24,425 bases of DNA from assembly GCA_017560305.1 (NCBI GenBank), contig JAFYOF010000159.1, positions 1 to 24,425 on the forward strand. Reading direction: 5' to 3'. Positions 1 through 8,917 of the stretch are shown piece after piece. Each line of letters begins with the position of its first letter. Position 1 is the first letter of the stretch. The position numbers and the translations under genes are program-made. The stretch comes from Alistipes sp. (GTDB taxonomy: Bacteria; Bacteroidota; Bacteroidia; Bacteroidales; Rikenellaceae). The notes under the pieces were generated by a model that did no database searches, was not told where the DNA came from, and saw nothing but the letters and a program-made list of their open reading frames with translations.

Positions 1-1
1 G

Positions 2-412
2 GTAGGCGTGAGGGTAAACCATAATGTCTCGGATTGCAGCAGCCACTCTGTGGTGAAGGGTGTTGCGGGCGGCAAGGCGCAGGGCGAGTTTGAGGGTATG
101 GTCTATGTGGCGACCGATGCCCAGCGCACCGATGCCGTGCAAACCTCGCGCAATATCGTCATTGGCGACGAGGCTCGCATCCAGACAAAGCCACAGTTGG
201 AGATTTATGCCGACGATGTGAAGTGTTCTCACGGTGCTACCGTAGGACAGCTCGACAGCGAGGCTATTTTGTATATGCGTCAGCGAGGACTCTCTCTGCA
301 GCAGGCAAAGCGCTTGCAGATTGAGGGCTTCGTGAGTGATATTGTACTCCGCTCGTCGGAGTTTGGTGAGGCCTTGGCGCAGGAACTCACCGCAAAACTT
401 GAGACCCTGTAA
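2..412 (+). CDS. sufD: SufD, Fe-S cluster assembly scaffold subunit (3' end only)
   Basis: This is the C-terminal 136 residues of a SufB/SufD-family protein; the reading frame is open to the left edge, so the start lies outside the window. SufD works with SufB and SufC in the SUF complex that builds Fe-S clusters in the cytoplasm. The family's C-terminal signature is visible as KCSHGATVGQLDSEAI followed by YMRQRGLS and a helical end containing EGFVSDIVL. The upstream part shows the usual beta-helix style repeats (NIVIGDEARIQTKPQLEIYA). The call of SufD rather than SufB rests on its position directly before sufS, in the common order sufB-C-D-S. Only 2 bases separate its stop from the sufS start, so the two are co-transcribed. 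Confidence 0.9.
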   Translation, partial: VGVRVNHNVSDCSSHSVVKGVAGGKAQGEFEGMVYVATDAQRTDAVQTSRNIVIGDEARIQTKPQLEIYADDVKCSHGATVGQLDSEAILYMRQRGLSLQQAKRLQIEGFVSDIVLRSSEFGEALAQELTAKLETL

Positions 413-414
413 AG

Positions 415-1632
415 ATGTTTGATGTAGAGACCATACGCAAAGATTTTCCCATCCTTTCACGCTCGGTGAACGGCAAGCCGCTCGTCTATCTGGACAGCGG
501 CGCTACGGCGCAAAAGCCCGAATGTGTGATTGAGATGGTAAATCGTATGCATCGTGAGCAGAATGCCAACATCCATCGTGGCGTGCATCATCTCTCGGAG
601 GAGGCTACCTCGATGTATGAGGCGGCGCGCGAGAGCGTGAGGGCGTTCATCGGTGCGGCGGCGCGCGAGGAGGTTATCTTCACGGCGGGTGCTACGGCAT
701 CAATCAATACGGTGGCGTATGCGTGGAGCGAGAAGTTCCTTCGTGAGGGCGATAACATCATCGTCAGCGAGATGGAGCACCACTCCAACATTGTGCCCTG
801 GCAGATGATGGCGCAGCGCAAGGGTGCTGAGTTGCGTGTCTTGCCATTCGACGACGAGGGTCGCCTGATGGTGGAGAAGTTGGATGAGTTGCTCGATGAG
901 AGAAGCAAGTTGGTTGCCGTTACGCAGGCATCCAATACTCTCGGTACTCGTCCCGATTTGAAATATATCATCGAAAAGGCTCACTTTGCGGGCGCAGTCG
1001 TGATGGTCGATGGCTGTCAGGGTGTTGTCCACGGCGGTGTGGATGTCGCGGCGCTTGATTGCGATTTTTACGCTTTCTCGGGTCACAAACTCTATGCCCC
1101 TACGGGAATCGGTGTCTTGTATGGCAAGCAGGCGTTGCTTGAGCAGATGCCTCCCTTCTTGTGTGGTGGCGATATGGTCGACAGGGTGTCGTTTGAGCGC
1201 ACAACCTATGCTCCTCTGCCGTTGAAATATGAGGCGGGTACATCCAACTATATCGGCGCTATCGGCTTGGGCGAGGCGGTGCGATACCTTCAGGGCTTGG
1301 ATATGCAGGCCGTGGAGCAGTATGAGCACGAATTGACCGCTTACGCCGAGCAGTTGCTTTCACAGGTGGATGGTCTTCGCATCTATGGCACTACCGAGGG
1401 CAAGTGTTCGATTGTTTCGTTTAATGTCGAGGGTGTGCACCCCTATGATATGGGAATGATTCTCGACAAGTTGGGCATTGCTGTGCGTACGGGTCAGCAT
1501 TGTGCCGAGCCTGTGATGCAGCACTATGGCGTTACGGGTATGTGTCGTGCGTCGATTGCGATGTACAACACGCGTTCCGAAATTGAGGCGTTGCATCGTG
1601 GCGTTGAGCGAGCGGTGCGAATGCTCAGATAG
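415..1632 (+). CDS. sufS: SufS, cysteine desulfurase (class V aminotransferase)
   Basis: The 405-residue product is a PLP enzyme that takes sulfur from L-cysteine as an enzyme-bound persulfide for the SUF scaffold. The length matches SufS (about 405-415). Visible family features are the N-terminal YLDSGATAQKP, the EHHSNIVPW segment with histidines at 122 and 123 near the cofactor, the PLP lysine in SGHK (K225), and the catalytic cysteine in RTGQHC (C363). The short loop around C363 is typical of type II (SufS-like) rather than IscS-like enzymes. A small oddity is VDGCQ at 198-202, where alanine is usual before the Q. No sufE or sufU partner is visible in the window. Confidence 0.95.
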   Translation: MFDVETIRKDFPILSRSVNGKPLVYLDSGATAQKPECVIEMVNRMHREQNANIHRGVHHLSEEATSMYEAARESVRAFIGAAAREEVIFTAGATASINTVAYAWSEKFLREGDNIIVSEMEHHSNIVPWQMMAQRKGAELRVLPFDDEGRLMVEKLDELLDERSKLVAVTQASNTLGTRPDLKYIIEKAHFAGAVVMVDGCQGVVHGGVDVAALDCDFYAFSGHKLYAPTGIGVLYGKQALLEQMPPFLCGGDMVDRVSFERTTYAPLPLKYEAGTSNYIGAIGLGEAVRYLQGLDMQAVEQYEHELTAYAEQLLSQVDGLRIYGTTEGKCSIVSFNVEGVHPYDMGMILDKLGIAVRTGQHCAEPVMQHYGVTGMCRASIAMYNTRSEIEALHRGVERAVRMLR

Positions 1633-1663
1633 CAAACAAAAAACCAAACTAAAAGAGAAGATT

Positions 1664-2350
1664 ATGTTTATAGTTCTTGAGGGCGTGGATGGCTCTGGTA
1701 AGTCTACTCAGATTGCCAATCTGCGAAAGATGTTTGCCGAGCGAGGCGTTGAGTGTGAGTATTTGCACTTTCCTCGTTTCGACGCTCCCTATTTTGGCGA
1801 TATGATTGCCCGCTTCCTGCGAGGTGAGCTTGGTTCGATTGATCAGGTTGACCCATATATTGTGGCTCTGCTCTATGCTGGTGACCGCCGTGATGCGGCA
1901 ACGCTCATCAACGGCTGGCTCGCTGAGGGCAAGGTGGTGCTGGTTGACCGCTATGTATATTCAAATGTGGGTTACCAGTGTGCCAAGTTGCACGATGCCG
2001 AGAAGCGTGATGAGTTGCGCAAGTGGATTTTGAGCCTCGAGTACGACTATTTCGCTATTCCAAAGCCCGATGTGTCGCTCTTTTTGGATGTTCCTTTTGC
2101 CTTTACCGAGCGCAAGCTCAAGGAGCAGCGTGAGGGTGATGACCGCGCTTATCTGAATGGCAAGCAGGATATCCACGAGCAGTCGATGGACTTGCAGCGC
2201 GCTGTGCGTCAGGTCTATATCGACGCTGCCGAGTGCGACGAGGATATGTATATCGTCAACTGCACCGACAACGAGGAGATGGCATCACCCGAGGAGATTT
2301 TCTCTCGTATTATGAAGGTCGTAGAGCCTAAAATTAACCCTCACAAGTAA
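1664..2350 (+). CDS. tmk: Thymidylate kinase (dTMP kinase)
   Basis: The 228-residue product phosphorylates dTMP to dTDP with ATP in the cytoplasm. The N-terminus MFIVLEGVDGSGKST is the P-loop (residues 7-15), DRYVYSN at 95-101 is the family DRY motif, and the acidic/basic stretch near EGDDRAYL is the lid region. Start choice: the frame is open upstream to 1526, overlapping sufS, but the ATG at 1664 places the P-loop at the expected distance from the N-terminus and lies 31 bases after the sufS stop. The stop codon overlaps the next ATG by one base (TAATG), which suggests translational coupling to the DoxX-like gene. Confidence 0.93.
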   Translation: MFIVLEGVDGSGKSTQIANLRKMFAERGVECEYLHFPRFDAPYFGDMIARFLRGELGSIDQVDPYIVALLYAGDRRDAATLINGWLAEGKVVLVDRYVYSNVGYQCAKLHDAEKRDELRKWILSLEYDYFAIPKPDVSLFLDVPFAFTERKLKEQREGDDRAYLNGKQDIHEQSMDLQRAVRQVYIDAAECDEDMYIVNCTDNEEMASPEEIFSRIMKVVEPKINPHK

Positions 2351-3483
2351 TGAGCAAAAAGAGTAAAAAGATATTAAAGCGCATCTCCAACCTCTGTTGC
2401 TTCATTGTCGGAATCTCTTTCGTCTTTGCGGGCTTCGTGAAGGTTGTTGATCCGTGGGGAACTGCGCTCAAGGTGAATGAGTACCTCTCCATCTACGGCT
2501 TGGAGTGGCTCTCGCCAGCGGCAATGATATTCTCCATCTGGTTGTGCGGTGCCGAGATGATGATGGGACTGATGCTGCTCTTCAGGGTGCGCATCCGCCT
2601 GGTCTCTATCTTTGCGCTGCTGTCGATGTCGTTCTTCACGATACTCACCTTCCTGAGTGCCACCTGGATTCCCGTTGAGGATTGCGGTTGCTTTGGCGAC
2701 GCCGTGCGATTGACTCCGTGGGAGACCTTCTTCAAGAATCTGGTGCTCCTGCCGATGGTTATAGTGATATGGTATCGCTACCGCCCTGACAAGATTTTTG
2801 TCTTTAAACCCGTTGAGTTGGCTCTCGCAAGTCTCTTTTTCACCATAACGATGGGTCTTGGAGCATATTGCTACTACCACAAGCCGCTCATCGACTTCCT
2901 GCCATACAAGGAGGGCGCCAACCTCTATGAGATGATTCAGTCGCAGCACGATACTGGCGGCGCTGATCAGGAGCAGGAGGAGTGTGTGCTCATCTACCGC
3001 AACCGCCGCACGGGTAAGTTGCGTGAGTTCTCAATCGACGACGCCGAGTGGCAGAATGACAAGAAGTGGGAGTGGGTTGAGACGCGCGTCAAGAACGAGA
3101 CTTCGCCAATCCAGACCCTTGTCAGCGAGTTCTCTATCTCCGACGCCGAGGGTAATGCGACCGAGGAGGTGCTCACACATAAGGGCAAGGTATATATGCT
3201 TTGTGTCACCACTTTCGATGACCTGCCACGCCGTTGTGCCGAGCGCCTGCGTGGAGTGGTTGAGTTGGCAAAGAGCGAGGATGCGCTTGTCATTTGCCTC
3301 ACGCCACAGCCTTTGAAGTATGTCACCTGGCAGCGCTTCGATGAGTCCGACCCAGTGCGTTGCTACAATATCGACGCAACGGTGATGAAGACGATGCTCC
3401 GTGCCGAGAATGGTCTGGTGGTGCTGAGTGATGGCGTCATTGAGCATAAATATAATTGTCGCAGCATCGATTTTGTAGAGTAA
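2350..3483 (+). CDS. DoxX/MauE-like membrane protein with C-terminal degenerate thioredoxin-like domain
   Basis: The 377-residue product belongs to the Bacteroidetes DoxX-like group. Its N-terminal half has four hydrophobic helices (about 13-32, 55-78, 83-103, 128-143) and a fifth around 158-176. The loop motif DCGCFGD (111-117) after helix 3 is typical of MauE/DoxX proteins, which are linked to thiol redox chemistry in the membrane. The C-terminal ~180 residues are predicted extracytoplasmic. Segments such as NIDATVMKTMLRAENGLVVL and the DGVIEHKYN end resemble the last part of a thioredoxin fold, but no CxxC is present. Substrate and role are unknown. It starts inside the tmk stop codon and is followed by a strong hairpin. 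Confidence 0.75.
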   Translation: MSKKSKKILKRISNLCCFIVGISFVFAGFVKVVDPWGTALKVNEYLSIYGLEWLSPAAMIFSIWLCGAEMMMGLMLLFRVRIRLVSIFALLSMSFFTILTFLSATWIPVEDCGCFGDAVRLTPWETFFKNLVLLPMVIVIWYRYRPDKIFVFKPVELALASLFFTITMGLGAYCYYHKPLIDFLPYKEGANLYEMIQSQHDTGGADQEQEECVLIYRNRRTGKLREFSIDDAEWQNDKKWEWVETRVKNETSPIQTLVSEFSISDAEGNATEEVLTHKGKVYMLCVTTFDDLPRRCAERLRGVVELAKSEDALVICLTPQPLKYVTWQRFDESDPVRCYNIDATVMKTMLRAENGLVVLSDGVIEHKYNCRSIDFVE

Positions 3484-3509
3484 AGCGACATAGACATATT
3501 GTTTGGTAC

Positions 3510-3550
3510 AGAAATTGACTTTCAGTGATGGAAGTCAATTTCTTTTGTTT
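3510..3550 (+). terminator. Hairpin plus T-rich tail between the DoxX-like gene and the efflux operon
   Basis: AGAAATTGACTT (3510-3521) and AAGTCAATTTCT (3532-3543) are perfect 12-base inverted repeats. The stem continues inward through one T-G wobble and two more pairs to a GTGA loop. TTTGTTT follows at once. This is the form of an intrinsic terminator for the sufD-sufS-tmk-doxX transcript. It ends only 7 bases before the ATG of the next gene, so it may instead act as a leader hairpin of the efflux operon. Confidence 0.7.
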
Positions 3551-4582
3551 ATGTGTAGAGCGATTTTCTCTTTTCTTCTCCTCTGCCTTGCCTCGTGTGG
3601 TGGTCATCACGCCGGGGAGGGTGATACGCCCCGCAGTGTGAAGGTGGCTAAGGCGCAGTCGGTGAGTTATGTCGACCGCGACTTTGCGGGTATGTCCACC
3701 GCCGATGATGCCACGATGCTGGCGTTCAAGCTGTCGGGTCAAGTGTTGAGTGTTGATGTGGGCAAGGGTGACTTTGTCCGCCGAGGCGAATTGCTGGCGC
3801 AGCTTGACCCGCGCGATGTGGAGTTGCAGGTGGCATCCGACCGTTCGCAGTATGAGCGTGCCACCTCACAATATGAGCGTATGCGCCGCCTGCTTGACCG
3901 CAATGCCGTGTCGCAGCAGGAGTATGAGGCTGCCGAAGCGGCATACATTCAGGCGCAGTCAACCTATGAAAACTCGCGCGACCTTCTGTCGGAGACCAAG
4001 TTGCGAGCACCGTTTGATGGCGTCATCGAGCGCACCTATGTAGATGCCTACCAGCGTGTGGAGTCGGGGCAGACCATCCTGCGTCTGGTCAATCCTAAAA
4101 GCACCACGGTGGAGTTCACCATCTCCGAGAAGAGTATGTCGGTGCTCTCCGATACCACCTCGCGCTACTATGTCTGCTTTGAGAATTACCCCGACCGCTT
4201 GTTTACGGCTCGCCTTGACAGTTACGCCAAGACCGCTTCCGATGCTTCGGGCTTCCCCGTGTCGCTGAAACTCGATAAGGGCGAAGTGGTGGGTTATCAT
4301 ATCTCGCCCGGTATGACCTGCCAGGTGATGATTCGCACCTACGATGCTGCCTCCAATGAGGTTGCCGTGCCCCTGACTGCTATCTATGCCCCTGCCGAGG
4401 GTGGCACTTTTGTCTGGCGAGTGGTGGATGGCAGGGTGGTGCTCACCCCAGTGGAGTTGGGCGAATTGCTTGGGCGTGATATGGTGAGCATTCGCCGTGG
4501 CGTGCAGGCGGGTGAAGATGTGGTCTCGGCGGGCGTCTATCGTCTGCGTGAGGGTGAACGGGTGAGAATCTTAAATCGTTAG
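3551..4582 (+). CDS. RND efflux periplasmic adaptor lipoprotein (HlyD/MFP family)
   Basis: This 343-residue membrane fusion protein should link the inner-membrane RND pump to the outer-membrane channel encoded downstream. The leader MCRAIFSFLLLCLASC ends in a lipobox with the lipidated cysteine at residue 16. Then come a first half-barrel with LSGQVLSVDVGKGDFVRRGE, a helical hairpin (about 85-135, rich in Q, R and E), the second half KLRAPFDGVIERTYVD, and beta-barrel and membrane-proximal domains. Start choice: an in-frame TTG at 3503 would add 16 residues, but it lies before the hairpin at 3510-3543; the ATG gives a compact lipoprotein leader. The stop is 2 bases before the RND gene. Confidence 0.88.
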   Translation: MCRAIFSFLLLCLASCGGHHAGEGDTPRSVKVAKAQSVSYVDRDFAGMSTADDATMLAFKLSGQVLSVDVGKGDFVRRGELLAQLDPRDVELQVASDRSQYERATSQYERMRRLLDRNAVSQQEYEAAEAAYIQAQSTYENSRDLLSETKLRAPFDGVIERTYVDAYQRVESGQTILRLVNPKSTTVEFTISEKSMSVLSDTTSRYYVCFENYPDRLFTARLDSYAKTASDASGFPVSLKLDKGEVVGYHISPGMTCQVMIRTYDAASNEVAVPLTAIYAPAEGGTFVWRVVDGRVVLTPVELGELLGRDMVSIRRGVQAGEDVVSAGVYRLREGERVRILNR

Positions 4583-4584
4583 GT

Positions 4585-7500
4585 ATGTCTGTGACTGATT
4601 ACTCTTTGCGCCACCGCAGTGTTGTGTGGTTTGTGCTTGCGCTCTGCATCGTGGGTGGTGTGTGGGCGTTTGTGAAGATGGGCAAGAAGGAGGACTCCAC
4701 CTTTGTGATGAAGACCGCCGTGGTGAGTTGTGCCTATGAGGGTGCAACGCCCTTTGAGGTGGAGCAGCTCATCACCGAGCCTATCGCGCGCGAGTTGCAA
4801 TCTATGCGCAAGGTGAAGAAAATCACCTCCGAGTCCTACTATGGACTCTCGCGTATTATGGTCGAACTGGAGTCGGGTACGCCCGCCCGCGAGATACCGC
4901 AGTTGTGGAACGAGTTGCGCCGCAAGGTGACCGACATCACGCCGATGTTGCCTTCGGGTGCGGGTGCTGTGGTTGTTGAGGATGACTTCGGTGATGTCTA
5001 TGGACTCTACTATGGTCTTGTCGCCGACGATGGCTTCTCGTGGGGTGAGATACGCGACTGGGCGCAGCGCATCAAGCGTCAGGTGGTTACGGTCGAGGGT
5101 GTGCAGAAGGTGGCGCTGATGGGCGAGCAGCAGCCCGTGGTAAATATCTACCTCTCGCGGTCGGCGCTCACCAATTTCTCCATCACGCCCGATATGATTC
5201 AAAACATTATCTCCCAACAGAATACGGTTGTCAGTACGGGTAATATTCAGGCGGGCGATGAGCAGGTGATAGTGCTCGAAACGGGAGTCTATAAGACCAT
5301 TGATGATATAGCCAATCAGTTGCTTATGGCGCCCGATGGTCGTCAGTTCCGTTTGGGCGATGTGGCACGCATCGAGCAGTCGTATGCCACGCCTCCAAAG
5401 ACGCTTATGAGGGTGGATGGCAAGCGTGCCGTGGGCGTTGGAATCTCCTCTGAGGCTGAGACCGATGTGGTCAGGCTGGGTGCAGATGTGCGCTCGGTGC
5501 TGGAGCGCCTGCAGGCGGATATGCCCGTGGGTGTGGAGATTGTTTCGCTCTATCCCGAGGATGAGATTGCGCGTGAGGCGAACTTCAGTTTTATGCTCAA
5601 TCTGCTTGAGTCGGTGGCGATAGTCATCCTGCTCATTATGCTGGCTATGGGTCTGCGTAGCGGCGTGGTGATTGGCTCGTCGCTTATCTTCACCATCGGC
5701 GGTACGATGCTCTGTATGTACCTGATGGGCGAGGGTATCAACCGCACCTCGCTGGCGGGCTTTATCATCGCTATGGGAATGCTGGTCGACAACGCCATAG
5801 TTGTGACCGACAACGCGCAGAAGTCACTTGCGGGCGGAAAGGATGTGGTTCACTCGTTCCTCTTGGGTGCGAAGCGCCCTCGGTGGGGGTTGCTGGGCGC
5901 TACGGTGATTGCTATCTTTTCGTTTCTACCCTTGTACCTTGCCCCTTCTTCGGTTGCCGAGATTGTGAAGCCTCTGTTTGTGGTTATCACGCTTTCGCTG
6001 CTGATTAGTTGGCTGCTGTCGCTTACCCAAGTGCCGATGTTTGGTGTGCGGTTGATGTCGCAGGGGGTGACTGCCGACAACGAGCGCTTTGCGTGGTTTG
6101 GCCGTATGCTCTCGCGTGCACTTGATAGCCGAGGGTGGGTTGTTACGGGTGCTGTGGCGATGTTCGTTGGCGCAATACTCATTATGGGAGCAATGCCGCA
6201 GAACTTCTTCCCGCAACTCGATAAGCCCTATTTTCGTGCCGATGTGATTCTGCCCGAGGGCTACGATATTGAGTCTACGCAACGCAACTTGGATAGTATG
6301 AGCCGTTGGCTGCGCGAGCAACCCGAGGTGGTAAGGGTCTCCTCTACGGCGGGCTCAACCCCTCTGCGCTACTATCTTGCCAGCGGTAGCGTCGCCCTGC
6401 GCCCCAACTTCGGTAATCTGCTTGTTGAGGTATGGAATAAACGCCAGAGCGAGGCTGTGCGTCAGCGCTTTGCGGAATATGTTGATGAAGAGTATCCCGA
6501 TGTGTGGTTGCGCTCGTCGCTCTTCAAACTCTCACCCGTGCCCGATGCTACGATTGAGATTGGTTTTGTGGGCGAGAATGTTGACACTCTGCTTGCCCTT
6601 GCCCATAGGGTCGAAGGGCTGATGTGGGAGATGGAGGGTGTTAGGAATGTGCGCAACAGTTGGGGTAATCGTGTGCCCACCTGGCTGCCTGTCTACTCGC
6701 AAATCAAGGGTCAGCGCATAGGCGTGGGGCGCAGTCGTATGGCGCAGTGGATAACGCTCGCCACCGATGGCTATCCGCTTGGCGAGTTCCGCCGTGGCGA
6801 TGAGGTGCTGCCAATCCTTTTGAAGGATGACGATGCAACGGAGTACAACCTCTCCTATCTGCGCTCCATCCCGCTCTTTTCCCAGAGTGGCAATGTATAC
6901 TCCATTGAGCAGGCGAGCAGCCGTTTCGACCTTGACTATCGTGCGGGTGTGGTGAAGCGCTACAATCGTCAGCGGGTTGTCAAGGCGCAGTGCGACCCCG
7001 AGGAGGGCGAGAATGCTATCCGTGTGCTGGATGTTCTGTTGAAGCGAGTGCGCGAGGAGGTGAGTGTGCCGAGCGGCTATGAGATGAAAATCTTTGGCGA
7101 GCAGGAGTCGCAGGAGGAGTCCAACCGAGCCCTCGCGAAGAATCTGCCGCTTGCGCTGGTGTTGATTTTCATCGTGCTTGTGATGCTCTTTGACAACTAT
7201 CGTGACCCGATAATCATCCTGCTGATGACACCTCTGATTTTCATCGGCGTGGTGCTGGGGCTGCTCGTTACGGGCAATCAGTTTGACTTCTTCTCGCTGC
7301 TGGGTCTGCTCGGACTGGTGGGAATGAATGTCAAGAATGGAGTGATTCTTCTGGATGCCATCCGTGAGTTGCGGGCGGGTGGGGTAGCGCCTCGTGAGGC
7401 GGTGGTGCGTGCTGCCGAGAGCAGGCTTCAGCCCGTGGTGCTCGCCTCGGTGACAACCATTCTGGCGCTTGTGCCGTTGCTCTTCGACTCGCTGTTTTCG

Positions 7501-7608
7501 AGTATGGCGGCAACGATTATGGGCGGTCTGCTTGTGGCGACGCTGCTGACGATGGTTGTTCTGCCCGTGGTTTATGCTATGGTGCATAAGGTGAAAAGTA
7601 AAGAGTAG
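4585..7608 (+). CDS. RND-family efflux permease (AcrB/MdtB-like)
   Basis: The 1007-residue product is the inner-membrane proton-driven pump of a tripartite exporter; the length suits the AcrB-type family. It shows one N-terminal transmembrane helix (12-30), a periplasmic porter domain, a block of helices (about 335-560), a second porter domain, and a final block (about 850-1000). The TM4 relay motif reads GMLVDNAIVV, giving D402 then N403 where AcrB has two aspartates. The TM10 lysine is kept in GMNVKNGVILLD (K917). The start ARE..LWNELR region is typical of the HAE/HME superfamily. Substrate cannot be told from sequence. It lies 2 bases after the adaptor and 6 before the channel gene. Confidence 0.93.
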   Translation: MSVTDYSLRHRSVVWFVLALCIVGGVWAFVKMGKKEDSTFVMKTAVVSCAYEGATPFEVEQLITEPIARELQSMRKVKKITSESYYGLSRIMVELESGTPAREIPQLWNELRRKVTDITPMLPSGAGAVVVEDDFGDVYGLYYGLVADDGFSWGEIRDWAQRIKRQVVTVEGVQKVALMGEQQPVVNIYLSRSALTNFSITPDMIQNIISQQNTVVSTGNIQAGDEQVIVLETGVYKTIDDIANQLLMAPDGRQFRLGDVARIEQSYATPPKTLMRVDGKRAVGVGISSEAETDVVRLGADVRSVLERLQADMPVGVEIVSLYPEDEIAREANFSFMLNLLESVAIVILLIMLAMGLRSGVVIGSSLIFTIGGTMLCMYLMGEGINRTSLAGFIIAMGMLVDNAIVVTDNAQKSLAGGKDVVHSFLLGAKRPRWGLLGATVIAIFSFLPLYLAPSSVAEIVKPLFVVITLSLLISWLLSLTQVPMFGVRLMSQGVTADNERFAWFGRMLSRALDSRGWVVTGAVAMFVGAILIMGAMPQNFFPQLDKPYFRADVILPEGYDIESTQRNLDSMSRWLREQPEVVRVSSTAGSTPLRYYLASGSVALRPNFGNLLVEVWNKRQSEAVRQRFAEYVDEEYPDVWLRSSLFKLSPVPDATIEIGFVGENVDTLLALAHRVEGLMWEMEGVRNVRNSWGNRVPTWLPVYSQIKGQRIGVGRSRMAQWITLATDGYPLGEFRRGDEVLPILLKDDDATEYNLSYLRSIPLFSQSGNVYSIEQASSRFDLDYRAGVVKRYNRQRVVKAQCDPEEGENAIRVLDVLLKRVREEVSVPSGYEMKIFGEQESQEESNRALAKNLPLALVLIFIVLVMLFDNYRDPIIILLMTPLIFIGVVLGLLVTGNQFDFFSLLGLLGLVGMNVKNGVILLDAIRELRAGGVAPREAVVRAAESRLQPVVLASVTTILALVPLLFDSLFSSMAATIMGGLLVATLLTMVVLPVVYAMVHKVKSKE

Positions 7609-7614
7609 AAAGAT

Positions 7615-8862
7615 ATGAAAAGAGCCATTTTGATACTGTTTTCGCTTGCGATGAGCGCGGTGGTCGCCAAGGCGCAAATCTCCATTGATGAGTACCGCGA
7701 GCAGGTGCTCAGTCGTAGCCTTGATTTGATGGATAGTCGTCTGGAGTCTGATAAGTTACTCTCTGCGAGTGAGAAGGAGCGCACGGGCTTCCTGCCTTCG
7801 CTCTCGGCGGATGGAAGTTTTTCGACCGATTTTCGCCGTAGTGGCGATGCTGACCTGTGGGGCTTTCGTGTTGAGCCTCGCATCGAGCAGACCATCTATG
7901 CGGGTGGTCGGGTGCGTGCCACCTATCGCCAGTCGCTCATCAATTATGAGGCGGCGTTGCAGCGTGAGGAGCAGATGGCGCTCGATGTGCGCTTCTCGGC
8001 AGATGATGCCTACTGGATGCTCTCGGCGATGCAACTCTACAAGGCTGCCACCGACGAGTATGTCTCGCTCATCCGCTCGCTCTATGATGTGGTACAGGAG
8101 CGCTACCGCGAGGGCTATGTAGCCAAGGGCGATTTGTTGCAGGTCGAGGCGCGCCTGAGCGATGCAGAATACTCGCTCATCGTCTCGCAGAACAACTATG
8201 AGCGGGCGCTCCACCGCTTCAATAATCTGCGCCGTGAGGCAGATACGCTCGGCGTGGTGCTCACCTCGTCGATTGTAGACCCTCTGACGCAACCTCTGCG
8301 CTCCTCGGTTGATTACATTGTTGAGCGCCGCCCCGATGTGCAGGAGGCGCGCCGTGCTATTCTCTCGGCGGAGTATGGTGTGAAGATTACGCAGGCGGCC
8401 TACAATCCCTCGGTCTCGGCGGGCGTGAGCGGCTCGTGGCAGACCTATTCGCCAAATGCCTCGGGCAAGACCTACCTTGATGGCGGCTTGGTGGTGGGTG
8501 TGAAAGTGCCTATATTTCATTGGCGTGAGCGCCGCTCGGCGGTTGCCTCATCGCAAAGGGATGTCGAGCGGAGCGAGGTGCGCCTGGAGCAACTCTATGA
8601 GCAGATTTCGCGCGAGGAGGCGGATGGTTGGAGCGCCTTGGTGAGCAGCTTCTCGCAGATGCAGTCATCGCTGAAGAATGTAGACATCGCCAGCGAAAAC
8701 CTCGCCATCTCCAACTTCTCCTATCAGGAGGGTCAGGCGACCGTGCTCGATGTTCTGCAGGCGCAGTTGAGCTGGATTCAAATCTACACCAACGCCATCA
8801 CCGCCCGATATAACTATGCTGTTGCGTGGTCGGCGTACAGGCGCATAACCGCCGCTGAATAA
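7615..8862 (+). CDS. TolC-family outer-membrane efflux channel
   Basis: The 415-residue product starts with a Sec signal peptide (MKRAILILFSLAMSAVVAKA, cleavage before Q21). Two similar long helical halves follow, as in outer-membrane efflux proteins. Recognisable parts are the first strand region with FRVEPRIEQTIYAGGRV, the helix ending in YREGYVAKGDLLQVEARL, the matching second-half YQEGQATVLDVLQAQL, and VVGVKVPIFHWRERR near the second barrel hairpin. It is the third gene of the adaptor-permease-channel operon and completes the exporter. The transcript ends at the hairpin just after its stop. No lipobox is seen, so unlike many OprM-type channels it is not predicted to be lipidated. Confidence 0.9.
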   Translation: MKRAILILFSLAMSAVVAKAQISIDEYREQVLSRSLDLMDSRLESDKLLSASEKERTGFLPSLSADGSFSTDFRRSGDADLWGFRVEPRIEQTIYAGGRVRATYRQSLINYEAALQREEQMALDVRFSADDAYWMLSAMQLYKAATDEYVSLIRSLYDVVQERYREGYVAKGDLLQVEARLSDAEYSLIVSQNNYERALHRFNNLRREADTLGVVLTSSIVDPLTQPLRSSVDYIVERRPDVQEARRAILSAEYGVKITQAAYNPSVSAGVSGSWQTYSPNASGKTYLDGGLVVGVKVPIFHWRERRSAVASSQRDVERSEVRLEQLYEQISREEADGWSALVSSFSQMQSSLKNVDIASENLAISNFSYQEGQATVLDVLQAQLSWIQIYTNAITARYNYAVAWSAYRRITAAE

Positions 8863-8864
8863 AA

Positions 8865-8898
8865 AATGAGGTTGCCCTGCGGAGCAACCTCGTTCTTT
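8865..8898. terminator. Bidirectional intrinsic terminator between tolC-like gene and fabD
   Basis: GAGGTTGC (8868-8875) pairs with GCAACCTC (8884-8891) around an 8-base loop. A-rich bases lie to the left and TTCTTT to the right, so it can end transcripts from both the rightward efflux operon and the leftward fabD gene. Confidence 0.85.
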
Positions 8899-8917
8899 AA
8901 TAATGTATCCTCTAGGT

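Noticed and set aside
6532..7677. 381-codon open frame on the minus strand opposite the RND gene
   Set aside because: Its product is rich in H, Q and R with no domain pattern, and it mirrors a strongly supported pump gene; it is an antisense shadow of biased codons.
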